Source: Takakia lepidozioides (Eukaryota; Streptophyta; Takakiopsida; Takakiales; Takakiaceae). Taken from it: 64,000 bases of DNA. Location: contig CM060732.1 of the NCBI GenBank assembly GCA_030704615.1, positions 30,857,053-30,921,052 on the forward strand, written 5' to 3'. This document shows, piece by piece, positions 1 to 10,981 of the stretch (positions are counted from its first letter, which is position 1; every line of letters starts with the position of its first letter). The notes beneath the pieces are model-generated. The model had not been told where the DNA came from and made no database searches. It saw nothing but the letters and a program-made list of their open reading frames with translations. The position numbers were made by a program, and so were the translations under genes.

Positions 1-2627
1 CCAGACAATCTTCTCAGCTCAGCATGGATTTCCTTCATTCTGGGATGCAACTTGTCATCTACAACAAAGGTGTGCACCCTGTTGCCAACCTCAATGCAGC
101 AGCGACCTGGCTCCTTTCTAACCCCTCTGACCTTCATCATTCTTCTCACCTTTGCAGTATCATCCCACCTGCCAGCTGCGGCATAGATGTTTGAAAGCAA
201 CACATAAGTCGCGGCATCCTGTTCATCCCACTTGAGGATAGATGTTGCTGCACGTTCAGCCATCTCCACATTGCCATGGATTCTGCAGGCACCAAGCAAG
301 GCCTTCCACACCACAACATCTGGATTGATTGGCATCTTATTAATCAGATCCACTGCCTCATCCAGTTGTCCCGCACGTCCAAGAAGGTCCACCATACAGC
401 CAAAGTGCTTTACTGTCGGAGTGACACCATGATCTTGACTCAGGGAATCAAAGTAGCGTCTTCCTTCATTCAGTAGGCCAGTGTGGCTGCATGCAGAGAG
501 AACACATATAAAGGTGACACTGTCCGGCTTCAAGCCGTTCTTTTGCATTCCTTCAAATAGTTGCAGGACCTCCCTATGACAACCATGCTGGGCATATCCT
601 GCCATCATTGCACTCCATGACACCAAATCTCGTTCAGCCATACTGTCGAACACTCCCTTCGCAGCCTCCATGCACCCACATTTGGCATACATGTCCACCA
701 GGGCAGTGTTCAGAATGACATCGGGTACAATTCCAGCTTTGACGATGTCACCATGGACCTCTTTGCCCTTTTCCAGGGCTGCCAGGCTTGCACACGCATT
801 GCAAACGCACACAAACGTGATGTGGTTGGGCTTCACCCCTTCCCCCATCATTTCCTCATAGGTTTCCAAAGCCTCCATCCCGCGACCATGCTGGGCATAT
901 CCTGCGATCATTGCGTTCCACGACACCACATTTCGTTCAGCCATATTGTCGAACACTGCCTTCGCATCCTCCATGCACCCACATTTGGCATACATGTCCA
1001 CCAGGGCAGTGTTCAGAATGACATCGGGTACAATTCTAGCTTTGATGATGTCACCATGGACCTCTTTGCCCTTTTCCAGGGCTGCCAGGCTTGCACACGC
1101 ATTGCAAACAGAAACAAACGTGATGTGGTCGGGCTTCACCCCTTCCACCATCATTTGCTCATAGGTCTCCAAAGCCTCCATCCCGCGCCCTTGCTGTGCA
1201 TATCCTGCAATCATCGCACTCCACGACACCAAATCTCGTTCAGCCATACTGTCGAACACTGCCTTCGCATCCTGGATGCACCCACATTTTGCATACATGT
1301 CCACGAGGGTATTGTTCAGAATCACATCTGGTAAAATTCCAGCTTTAGCGATGCAACCATGCACCTCTTTGCCCTTTTCCAGGGCTGCCAGGCTTGCACA
1401 CGCACTGCAAACAGACACAAACGTGATGTGGTCGGGCTTCACCCCTTCCCCCATCATTTCCTCATAGGTCTCCAAAGCCTCAATCCCACGCCCCTGCTGT
1501 GCATACCCTGCAAGCATCGCGTTCCACGACACCACATTTCGGTCAGCCATATTGGTGAACACTGCCTTCGCATCCTCAATGCTCCCACATTTGGCATACA
1601 TGTCCACCAGGGCATTGTTCAGAATGACATGGGGTACAATTCCAGCTCTGACAATGTCACCATGGACCTCTTTGCCCTTTTCCAGAGCTGCCAGGCTTGC
1701 ACACGCATTGCAAACGCACACAAACGTGATGTGGTTGGGCTTCACCCCTTCCCCCATCATTTGCTCATAGGTCTCCAAAGCCTCCACCCCATGTCCCTGC
1801 TGTGCATACCCTGCAATCATCGCGCTCCACGACACCACATCTCGTTCAGCCATATTGTTGAAAACTGCCTTCGCATCCTTAATGCACCCACATTTGGCAT
1901 ACATGTCCACCAGGGCAGTGTTCAGAATGACATCTGGTACAATTCCAGCTTTGATGATGTCACCATGGACCTCTTTCCCCTTTTCCAGGTCTCCCAGACT
2001 TGCACACGCATTGCAGACACAAACAAACGTGATGCGGTTGGGCTTCACCCCTTCGCGCATCATTTGCTCATAGGTCTCCAAAGCATTCATACCACACCCA
2101 TGCTTGGTAAATCCTGCCAACATTATATTCCACGTGATCAAAGATCGTTGAGGCATTCTGTTGAACACTTGGTGAGCATCCATGATGCTCCCACACTTAA
2201 CATACATGTTGACAAGGGTGTTGAGTAGAAAAACATTTGGCGTGAATCCACTTTGGATAATGTGAGTGTGCACCTGCTTTCCAGCTTCCAGGCCTTTCAT
2301 CTTGATGCACTTATGCAAGAGACAGACATACGTATCTGAATCTGCTGAAATGCCCCCTTGGTTTAAAGTCTGTAGAGCCTCTTTCAGTCTGCCTGCCTCA
2401 CAAAGCATCTTCACATGTCCAGAAGTGCCAGAAGAGGCATCGTGGACTCCCTCTCTTGATTCTCTTCCAGAAGCTGTGGTCATGGTTGAGGTGCCTGATT
2501 TTATCAACTGTGCCACTGCAGCTGCTGCCTTTAGTTGACCATCTACCCATGCAGGTTTCTTGTAGCTATTGATCCACAGGGAATCATAGGTAATCTTGTG
2601 CTTGAAATCTGGCCCTCTTGGATGAAT
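1..2627 (-). CDS. PPR-DYW protein, copy 1 (3' end outside window), last exon fused to a PDF half-motif
   Basis: Pentatricopeptide-repeat protein of the PLS-DYW class, the family of site-specific C-to-U RNA editing factors in plant mitochondria and plastids. The minus-strand frame is open from the predicted splice acceptor near 2628 to the window edge. It is colinear without indels with the third copy at 37631-40257. The exon opens with the second half of an OSB PDF motif (PDFKHK...LWIxSYKKPAWVDGQL). It then runs through the PPR array, which holds six TLVxMYxKCG-type L-motif landmarks spaced 303 bp apart, and into the E domain. The last 99 or so residues, including the DYW deaminase end, lie beyond position 1. 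No internal stop was found. No ATG precedes the first PPR motif, so the N-terminus must come from upstream exons. It lies head to head with copy 2. Confidence 0.85.
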   Translation of the reverse strand, partial: MHPRGPDFKHKITYDSLWINSYKKPAWVDGQLKAAAAVAQLIKSGTSTMTTASGRESREGVHDASSGTSGHVKMLCEAGRLKEALQTLNQGGISADSDTYVCLLHKCIKMKGLEAGKQVHTHIIQSGFTPNVFLLNTLVNMYVKCGSIMDAHQVFNRMPQRSLITWNIMLAGFTKHGCGMNALETYEQMMREGVKPNRITFVCVCNACASLGDLEKGKEVHGDIIKAGIVPDVILNTALVDMYAKCGCIKDAKAVFNNMAERDVVSWSAMIAGYAQQGHGVEALETYEQMMGEGVKPNHITFVCVCNACASLAALEKGKEVHGDIVRAGIVPHVILNNALVDMYAKCGSIEDAKAVFTNMADRNVVSWNAMLAGYAQQGRGIEALETYEEMMGEGVKPDHITFVSVCSACASLAALEKGKEVHGCIAKAGILPDVILNNTLVDMYAKCGCIQDAKAVFDSMAERDLVSWSAMIAGYAQQGRGMEALETYEQMMVEGVKPDHITFVSVCNACASLAALEKGKEVHGDIIKARIVPDVILNTALVDMYAKCGCMEDAKAVFDNMAERNVVSWNAMIAGYAQHGRGMEALETYEEMMGEGVKPNHITFVCVCNACASLAALEKGKEVHGDIVKAGIVPDVILNTALVDMYAKCGCMEAAKGVFDSMAERDLVSWSAMMAGYAQHGCHREVLQLFEGMQKNGLKPDSVTFICVLSACSHTGLLNEGRRYFDSLSQDHGVTPTVKHFGCMVDLLGRAGQLDEAVDLINKMPINPDVVVWKALLGACRIHGNVEMAERAATSILKWDEQDAATYVLLSNIYAAAGRWDDTAKVRRMMKVRGVRKEPGRCCIEVGNRVHTFVVDDKLHPRMKEIHAELRRLS

Positions 2628-2813
2628 CTGGACCCACAATCTATCCCTGCTCCTTCAGCTATCCATGCCTCTGCACAAATCATGCATACATCCTTGCCTT
2701 GCTGCTAGCAGCTGACAATGACAGCCTAGAATTGTTCCAGAAAACACCCCAACCCTACTTATCACACTAGTACCTATGCTGACTTGCGTCTGCTTCCAAC
2801 AGGCATTCACCTT

Positions 2814-4243
2814 TTTGCCTCGATTGTTCCACCATTGACTGGGATCGGAAACGTATTCATTCCAGAGCTTCTCCTCGTCTCTGTTATCTGTTTTTCGACT
2901 TTCCTGTTGCCACATTGGCAGTAACATGTCAAAATCACTCCAAAACCACCATAGATCCACGAACGAGCTAACTTGCAAAATTCAACATGAACATTTAGGG
3001 ACGACTCTGATAACGGGAAAAACAGGCTGTGTTGAAGAAGGTGCTTTCATTAGCAGTGCCTGTGCCGCAGCCGCTGCTGTTTCCAGTTAACCATCTACCC
3101 ACACAGATTTCTGGTAGCTATTGATCCACAGGGAATCAGAAGTAATCTTGTCTTTGAAATCCGGCCCTCTATCCCTGGTCCTTCAGCTATCCCTGCCTGT
3201 GTACAGATCATGAATACATCCTCAGCCTTGCTGCTAGCAGCTGACACTGACGCCGTGAAGTTCTTCCAGCAAACACCCAACCCTACTTATTACAGTAGTT
3301 CCAATTCTGAATTGCATCTGCTTCTCGCTGTAGTCCAACAGGCATTCACCTTTTTGTCTCCATTGTCCCACCATTGACTGGGGTCGGAAAAGTGTTCATT
3401 CCAAAGCTTCCCCTCATTTCTGTTATCTGTTTTTGGATACTTTCCTGCTACCACATCGGCAGTAACTTGTGAAATTCACTCCAAACCACCACAGATCCAC
3501 CCAACGAACTAACTTACACAATTCAATATGCATCTCAGGGGTCTGGTGAGAGGGCAAAACAGGCTGAAATAGGTCGAAGAAGAAGGTGCCCTCACCACAT
3601 TGTCCTTGACCTTGTGTCATGACCCATGGAGGATTTGACCGACCATCAACCCAAAAGGACCTCTTGTGTGTGCTGCTTGTGCCTGTAGTCAGGTAATGTC
3701 GAATTGGTCTGTGAGAACCACCACGGTGCAGCTGAGCAGGCAGAGGTTGAAACACGGCCTGCTAAGACCAAGCTGACTCTCCCAAGAACCTTGTAAACAT
3801 CAGGAAGAATACCAAATCATGGTACTAACAGGAGCCAAGAGCCCACATTTGCAGGATGGACAAACTTCTTCACATCGTACATTAAGAAAAAGCCACACCT
3901 TGCGATTGCGGTTGTCCCACCATCGTGAAGGATCTTTAAAAAAGTCATGCCGGCTCTGCTCCGTGCTCCAAGGTAGTGGTTTGTGCTCGAAAATCCGACA
4001 GCATCAACATTCTGACAAGGTCCTTTACTGAGGGGTGCTAGTGAGCTTTCAACAACATTCATGCAAGTTGTTTTGGGCTCCATTGGGCTCTACACGACGA
4101 GGAACAACGAGCATGTCCAGACGTACACAGATGCTAACCCAGCTTATGCTTGCAGTCTGGAGATTGTAGAGTGGTCTCTGAAAACGACCATAGAGGGAGG
4201 AAGGCGCTGAGCAGCCAGAGTGTTTTACCCTGGGTCTCGGCAT
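2814..4243 (-). pseudogene. OSB-like exons (OB-fold end plus three split PDF motifs) upstream of PPR copy 1
   Basis: OSB proteins bind single-stranded organellar DNA through an OB fold and C-terminal PDF motifs. Reading down the minus strand there are three PDF modules, each cut by an intron at the same point. First halves (W..FF.DPS.WWDNR..K then GTG donor) lie near 3903-3963, 3353-3425 and 2814-2890. Second halves (PDF/PDY..HK..) lie near 3645-3705 and 3085-3165, with the last inside the PPR exon. Damage is clear. The first second-half carries a one-base shift present in all three copies. The middle one has lost its acceptor segment and ends in TAA in the WVDG line. Its linker also has a stop. 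The OB-fold tail (about 4049-4140) has a TAG shared by all copies. This copy's N-terminal part is probably non-functional; module recognition is from motif reading. Confidence 0.65.
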
Positions 4244-6219
4244 TTAAGTTTTTCTCACGGTCTATTGTTTTAACTTGGTAATTCGTCGAGTAGGTAGGGT
4301 GTTGATAGTTGGTGAGCGGGTGAGCAGTATTTTTTCCACTGATGTGACATTTGTTTTATTAAGTTAATTTGATTAAAAGGGCCCTGGGTGGTGTCCCATT
4401 TCTCAGCCTTCATGGCGCTGTTATTGTGAAAGAGGTTATTTTCTCCTCTCACTATCAAGGGGCCTGATTTGTGAGCTGTCGCTCCGAGATGTTTAGAAAA
4501 TAAAATAAAAATAAAAGGCCTTTGTCCCCTTTCCATGAAAAAAAACTTAAGAAAATTAAAAAATTAAGGAGGCAGGAATAAGCTTCCATCCCCAGCTAAA
4601 CCCACTCTCCTCTCTGGAGATAAGACTCCTCCTGCGAGGCCAGTCCCAGAAGCCGCCACAAGCTCCCCCAACCCTTCAAACGACCCAGCAGATCTGTTAC
4701 AAATCAAAAGTCCCATGGATGTTGTGGGTTCGGAGCCACAATTCATCAGCCCCTCTCGTCCAGTTCCAAAAAAGCACAGGGAGTCCACGGACCCAATGAG
4801 GTTGGAATCTGCACATGTCAAGGCTTCATGGAGCAGCAAGGGCAAATGGATCCCAGTGGGAGGTGTTGCATACACCTACCCCACCGTCGGCTGATTCAGC
4901 CATTCTGCCAAACAGGCCCACGTAGCAATCTATATCTACAATGCTTACTGGCATAGCAAACCACTCAGCCATAGCCACGGCACTTGAAAGTATCAGATCG
5001 TTCCTCACTTGACTCTCCGCAGCTCCACGGAGGTTAATTCTGAAGAAAGTCCGAAAGCCTCATGCATCACCCCTCTAATCTTTAGGAAAGGACCACCACA
5101 GTCTAATTTCCTCGTTACAGAGGCTGCATGGGATGATTTTGCATCACTTTGGGTCACTGCTCATGATGTGGCCACTTCTTGCAAATTGCTCACCTAACAA
5201 GACATGCTCAAGAAAAAAATTCAAGATTTCCCGCTGTCTAAATTGCCCGACTATCACCTGGCTGGTACCCAAGGTCTCCTGGGGATCCTTCCTGGTCAAA
5301 TTCCCGGGACTTAGCTGCAACCCGGTGGCTCATATTCTAGCACTAATGGAAGAGGTTGACATCTATGGGTCTCAGCCCCCGCAGGGATCATCGTGGGTGA
5401 AGAAAAGCATCCTTTCAGAGCCATGGGGTACTGCCAAGCTGAACCCATGCTACAAGGAAACACTCATCAATGCCTTTGACATTCTCGAGGCAATTCTGGA
5501 AGCAGAGGTGGACGAAGACAATCACAGGGGGGATCTTCCTGGAGGACTCGGGATCACCTTTACGGAGCCAGGCCAGCACCCTCTCCATCCTCCTCCTCCA
5601 GTGTCTCGGGTCGCTCCGTGGCGCTCGCACCTTCAATGCCCAGTCCTGAAGCCTACACCTAGTGACCCATCTCAGCATGGCGTTATTCTGTCTCCAAGCA
5701 CTTCCGCCCTGGTTCCTTCACCGCGCGCCCCCCCACCTCCTGCTCCTCGGTCCAACGTGGAAGAAGATTTTATCAACACTGACCAGGTTCCCTCCTCCTT
5801 CTACCCTTGCTTTATTTTCTATGCTGATAAAATCGACTCTAAACTGTTGGCTTCTTTGTCGAAAAAACTCTCTCAAAAGGTCAGTTCGTAGAAGGCTACC
5901 ATCTCTCTCTCTTCCTTCTACCTTTCCCCTGCCCTATTGCCATGGCTCTCACCAGCACCCTCCCCTCTCTCTTCAACTCCCTCTTCCAGAAATTTTTTTC
6001 CTTTGTTCTACCCAATTGCTATCTATCTCCCTTTTCCATCCTCCCCCCAGTCAATTTCTCTTCCCCCCAACCCATCCTGCAACATCCCCCCAGCCACAGT
6101 AACTATGATCTAGGTCAAGAAGCTTTTACCTAGGCCCCCTCTGGGTTTCCACTGGGTCAACTCCCTCCTCCCAACAGATCGTAGGGTTTGTTTTTTCCTC
6201 GATCCCCCTAGGCCATCAA

Positions 6220-6774
6220 ATGAGGTTAACACCCTTCGCCTCTCCCTCAACCCAAATGTTGATTAACCTTTCCTCCTGGAACAGTAGAGGGCTAGGCCAG
6301 GGCCTTGACTCGCTTAAAAAAATCCGCTTCAAAACCTGGCTCCAGCCATTTCTTTGTCAAGACGCCATCATATCCTTCCAAGAACACAAGTTAGACATTT
6401 TCAAAATATCCGAGCTCAAAGATCATCTCTGGCCTCTCAATCTCTCTCCATGGAAACCGACTTCCGCTAGCTCCAAAGGAGGAACTGCTATCCTCCTCTC
6501 ACCCTCTCTCCACTTTCTCCTCCGCTGTGAGGCCTCCTGGATTCCTGGGAGGGCTCATGAATTTTGTGCCCTTGACCTCCCAACAACACGGGTTCTCATC
6601 AATATTTATGCGCCAAATTCTACCTCGGAAAGAGCAGACTTCTGGCTAGCACTAAGAAATATTAAAATGAAAGAAATTGACTTTCTTGATAGCTGGGTCA
6701 TTATGGGGGACTTCAATATGGTGGAAGCCCCAGAGGACCGTAGATGCCCCTCTGCCTTAACCCAACCTCGGTAG
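6220..6774 (+). pseudogene. LINE APE-like endonuclease domain
   Basis: The frame carries the landmark blocks of an apurinic endonuclease-like LINE endonuclease: SWNSRGLG near its start, FQEHKLD (the catalytic Glu block), GGTAILLS, INIYAPN and WVIMGDFNMVEAPEDR (the GDFN block). It then hits a TAG at 6772-6774, and recognisable continuation follows at about 6775-7139 in another frame. This domain would nick target DNA for target-primed reverse transcription. The copy is interrupted and has no RT domain downstream. Confidence 0.8.
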
Positions 6775-8147
6775 AAATGGACAATTGGAACAACTTATCC
6801 CACTTTCATAATCTTGTAGAAGCAGTCTCTCCCTCCCTAGCGGCGCCCCCTTCCTCACAGCTCCCTACCTTTACCTTGTCAAACAATAGAACTCTTCCTG
6901 ACCTCCAATTGGCCAGACTTGATAGATTTTATTCTTCTCTAAATCTCGTCCAATGGATCACCAGAAACCCCCAATCCCGGACGTTACAAGGTTTTGACCA
7001 TGCTTTCATCTCAGCCTCTATCTCCATCCCGAACTCCCAAACTAGGGGCAAAGGGATATACAAGCTTAATACTTCTCTGCTCAAGATTCCTTCTTTTAAG
7101 CAGGGGCTCCTCACTGCCGTCCCAAGCGGGCTCCCCTGATCAGGACCCCATCACTAAGTTCCAAGCAAAGCTTAAAGCTGTAGGCACTGCTGCTCAAGTC
7201 ATGAGCAAGGATTCTCTTAGGCCCAGCTTTGTAGACCGCATAAGGAAGGAGATCTGGGACTAATTGACCCGGTCATGCAGATCTCCGCCTTGCTCTCTAA
7301 GTGGATACCAAGGTCGTTTTGTAATGGATCTAGCCCCTGGTGTACGCTATTCAGAGCGCACATGGTGCACTCCCAACTCCCCATCCTGGGCACCATCCCT
7401 TAAATGGCTGTTTCATGGTGCTGGAAAGTCACGAACAGCTGGATCTGCTGCCTGGAACTCTACATAGGAGGCATGGAAGTCCATTCGTCCCCATTTGTCT
7501 CAAAGAAGAGCTGCCTGCTTTGAAGAGGCCATTCGCCAACCCTTATTTGGCAATCCCAACTTGGGTTGTGAACATTTGGCTGCTCTCAATAAGAAGTGGG
7601 CCACTTGGGAGGCAAGAGGTCTTTCGCACATTGCCAATATCTGAGAAAATGGTCAGTTTCTGGACCCTTCCCTCTTGTCCTCCATGCTTTCTGCTAATTC
7701 CATTAGGACCGGCTGGGAACAGATTAAATCAGGTGTTTCATTCGTACAACCCTTGTTACTTGGGGGCCCCTGTACTATCAATGATCTGCCTGTTTGGTTC
7801 GGATGCTCAGAGGGCAACAGACTCGTGGCCCTCCTGGCGGTCTTGTCCTCACAGACGCACTGGGAAGGTCTCCTTTTCAGGCCTTCCTCTAATATTGGGA
7901 GACTCTCCTTCATTGGAAATGGGGAATTGCTTCATGACCTAGTGGCCTCCTGGTGGCTTACAGAATTAGAGTCTTCGACACTCTAACAGGATCGACAGAA
8001 CCCAGGCCTCCGCAGGGAGGAGAATAGTGTTGGGCTCAGAAATTTCATATGGTTCTTGAACCCGCTCAACAGATTCGACCCGGGCGAATGGTCATGGAAA
8101 GATGATAAAAAGACACCTCTGTTGGGTTACACTGTGAAACTGGTTAC

Positions 8148-8819
8148 ATGATGCTTCTCGGTAAGGCAGACTTTGTAGAGAAGTGGAATCGCAAATGGAA
8201 CTTCAATCTACAGTCACCTACTTGGAACTCGGTCTGGAAGGACATTTGGGCCAAGCGCCGCTCGGCAAAAACTAGTGCCTTTCTTTGGAAGCTGACGAAT
8301 AGGATTCTGCCCATGGCCGTTTGTTTCCCTGATCGTGACCCTTCTTGCTTGGTTTGCAATTGCAATCTAAATGAGACTATTGAGCATGCCGTCACTGAAT
8401 ATTACCTGTCTGTAAGGATCTGGCAGCTTGTCACAGCCTTCCATGCGTGCTGGAAATCTGTGCCCCGTACAGCTGCACCCCTGCTGCTTCTAAACATGCA
8501 CAATGGGTCTATTTTGGAGTAATTGTCCAATTTGCGCATGCCTCAGGGCACACACCCTTGGTCGATTTGGAAGGCTAGATGTAGTTTGTTATTTGAAGGG
8601 AGGTGCCCCAACATCAGATTAGTGCTTTATAAATTATTTGCTGATCTGATGACTGAGAGGCGTAAGGCATGTGTGTCTTTGGAAACAGCTTCAACCAGGT
8701 GTAGCGACAGGAGGAGTCGTCAACTCTTCACGGACTTCGACCTCACCTGGGCCACGATCTCTCCTCGCGAATCACTTGGCATGATGCCATCCCCGGGGGA
8801 ATGGCAAATCCCTTGCTGA
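8148..8819 (+). pseudogene. LINE reverse-transcriptase-associated zinc-binding tail
   Basis: Two consecutive open stretches, split by a TAA at 8520-8522, give the zf-RVT signature found after plant LINE reverse transcriptases: W..IW....S.KTSAFLWKLTNRILPM, then C..C...ETIEHA, then HPWSIWKARCSLLFEG further on. The usual last cysteine of the zinc site is missing (VTEYY where H....C is expected). It marks the 3' coding end of the LINE and shows the missing RT core lay between about 7140 and 8148. Confidence 0.7.
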
Positions 8820-9089
8820 GTCAGATGGACTCGACGTCAACTGGAAGCATCTCAGTCTGCATGCTGCGAAATCTAAAGTCCACCTGAACTTCGGGCTCTA
8901 ATCTATTTCTCTGATTTGAGGCACTTTGCTACTTAGTGCCCGTTTATCTGCTATGCAGCCATATAGTTAGGCTGTCAATATTGCTACTGCCTGGCTAGAT
9001 TTGGTCCTATGGCGATCCCCCTCCCCGCCTTCTCTCGAACTTATTCTTAGATACTCCCGCTTCCCCCCCCCTTCCCTCTTAGTGCTGGG

Positions 9090-9165
9090 TGTTCCCATTC
9101 ATCCAAAGGGGCCGGATTTCCAACACAAGATTACTTCTGATTCCATGTGGTTCTTTATAATAATT
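9090..9165 (+). pseudogene. Orphan PDF half-motif embedded in the LINE 3' tail
   Basis: Within the LINE 3' untranslated tail, before its A-rich end, the plus strand reads IHPKGPDFQHKITSDSMW. This is nearly the same as the second half of the OSB PDF module in PPR copy 2 (KHPRGPDFKHKITSDSLW at about 10428-10480), and the nucleotide match extends over roughly 60 bp. It has no first half or splice context here. It is a stray fragment of the neighbouring gene family. Confidence 0.7.
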
Positions 9166-9369
9166 CCAGCACATTTGGTTCCATATGTGATCATGTGATA
9201 CACTTTTACATCTCCTTGGAGGTTATTTTCCCTGCTCTATGTTCTGCTTTTTTGCCCCTTCGATAAAGTTCCGATGAGGGCCTCAGACCCCTGTTGCCCC
9301 AAAAAAAAAGAAAAAAGAAAAAGAACTTCATTCCCTTTATTTAAAAAAAAGAAAAGAACGTGAGAAAAA

Positions 9370-10810
9370 CTTAAATGCCACTCTGGCTGCTCAGCGCCTT
9401 CCTCCCTCTATGGTCGTTTCGAGAGAACACTCTACAATCGCCAGACTGCAAACATAAGCTGGGTTAGCATCTGTGTACGTCTGGACATGCTCGTTGTTCC
9501 TCGTCGTGTAGAGCCCAATGGAGCCCAAAACAACTTGCATGAATGTTGTCGAAAGCTCCCTAGCACCCCTCAGTAAAGGACCATGTCAACATGTTGATGC
9601 TGTCGGATTTTCGATCACAAACCTCTACCTTGGAGCACGGAGCAGAGCTGGCTTGAGTTTTTAAAAGATCCTTCACGATGGTGGGACAACCGCAATCGCA
9701 AGGTGTGGCTTTTTCTTAATGTACGATGTGAAGAAGTTTGTCCATCCTGCAAATGGCTCCTGTTAGTACCATGATTTGGTATTCTTCCTGATGTTTACAA
9801 GGTTCTTGGGAGAGTTAGCTTGGTCTTAGCAGGCCGTGTTTCAACCTCTGCCTGCTCAGCTGCACCGTGGTGGTTCTCACAGACCAATTCGACATTACCT
9901 GACTACAGGCACAAGCAGCACACACAAGAGGTCCTTTTGGGTTGATGGTCGGTCAAATCCTCCATGGGTCATGACACAAGGTCAAGGACAATGTGGTGAG
10001 GGCACCTTCTTCTTCGACCTATTTCAGCCTGTTTTGCCCTCTCACCAGACCCCTGAGATGCATATTGAATTGTGTAAGTTAGTTCGTTGGGTGGATCTGT
10101 GGTGGTTTGGAGTGACTTTGACCAGTTACTGCCGATGTGGCAGCAGGGAAGTATCCACAAACAGATAACAGAGATGAGGAGAAGCTTTGGAATGAACACT
10201 TTTCCGACCCCAGTCAATGGTGGGACAATGGAGACAAAAAGGTGAATGCCTGTTGGACTACAGAGAGAAGCAGATGCAATTCAGAATTGGAACCACTGTA
10301 ATAAGTAGGGTTCGGGTGTTTGCTGGAAGAACTTCACGCCGTGTCAGCTGCTAGCAGCAAGGCTGAGGATGTATTCATGATTTGTACTCAGGCAGGGATA
10401 GCTGAAGGACCAGGGATAGAGGTCCAGAAACATCCAAGAGGGCCGGATTTCAAACACAAGATTACTTCTGATTCCCTATGGATCAATAGCTACAAGAAAT
10501 CTGTGTGGGTAGATGGTCAACTGGAAACAACAGCGGCAGCAGCACAACTGATAGAACAAGGCACTGCTAATGAAGGCACCTTCAACACATTTCAGCCTGT
10601 TTTTACCTGTTATCAGAGTCGTCCCTTTTCATGTTGAATTCTGCAAGTTAGCTCGTTCGTGGATCTATGGTGGTTTTGGAGTGATTTTGACATGTTACTG
10701 CCAATGTGGCAACAGGAAAGTGTCGGAAAACAGATAACAGAGACGAGGAGAAGCTCTGGAATGAATTCGTTTCCAATCCCAGTCAATGGTGGAACAATCG
10801 AGGCAAAAAG
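9370..10810 (+). pseudogene. OSB-like exons (OB-fold end plus split PDF motifs) upstream of PPR copy 2
   Basis: Predicted exons: first PDF half ending at 9702 (FLKDPSRWWDNRNRK, GTGTGG donor). Its second half runs 9883-10073 (TLPDYRHK..., then a one-base shift before LWVDGRSNPPWV; donor T|GTAAGT). The next first half ends at 10241 (LWNEHFSDPSQWWDNGDKK), with its second half from 10428 (HPRGPDFKHKITSDSLWI). The last first half is 10716-10810 (LWNEFVSNPSQWWNNRGKK), joining the PPR exon at 10982 in phase 0. The middle second-half exon hits TGA at 10635-10637, about 10 bases before its donor, because four bases present in copy 3 are absent. The OB-fold relic (about 9470-9600) has a TAG. The spliced message would therefore be broken in this copy. 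Confidence 0.65.
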
Positions 10811-10981
10811 GTGAATGCCTGTTGGAAGCAGACGCAAGTCAGCACAGGAACTAGTGTGATAAGTAGGGTTGGGTGTTTGCTGGAACAATTCTAGGCTGTC
10901 ATTGTCAGCTGCTAAGGATGTATGCATGATTTGTGCAGAGGCATGGATAGCTGAAGGAGCAGGGATAGAGTGTGGGTCCAG

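Larger units (their letters stand above)
4262..9358 (+). mobile_element. Degenerate LINE (non-LTR retrotransposon) with APE endonuclease and RT zinc-finger tail, RT core missing
   Basis: A plus-strand LINE fills the gap between the two inverted PPR copies. In order: an A/T-rich 5' stretch, a proline/serine-rich ORF1-like region (about 4570-5891, broken by stops), an APE-type endonuclease (6220-6774), scrambled sequence, an RT-associated zinc-binding tail (8148-8819), a 3' untranslated part with an ATAAAGTTC...GGGCCTCAGACCCC motif, and an A-rich tail (9301-9358). No YxDD-type reverse transcriptase core is seen between endonuclease and tail, so the element is internally deleted. Both ends abut the same host sequence (CGTGAGAAAA, inverted), the shared outer edge of the duplicated PPR segment. 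No clear target duplication could be told apart from that inverted repeat. Confidence 0.75.

Noticed and set aside
10970-10981. GTG at 10970 as the start of the 978-codon frame
   Set aside because: Plant nuclear genes start at ATG; this GTG lies in the intron before a CAG acceptor, so the exon begins at 10982. The same holds at 40269.
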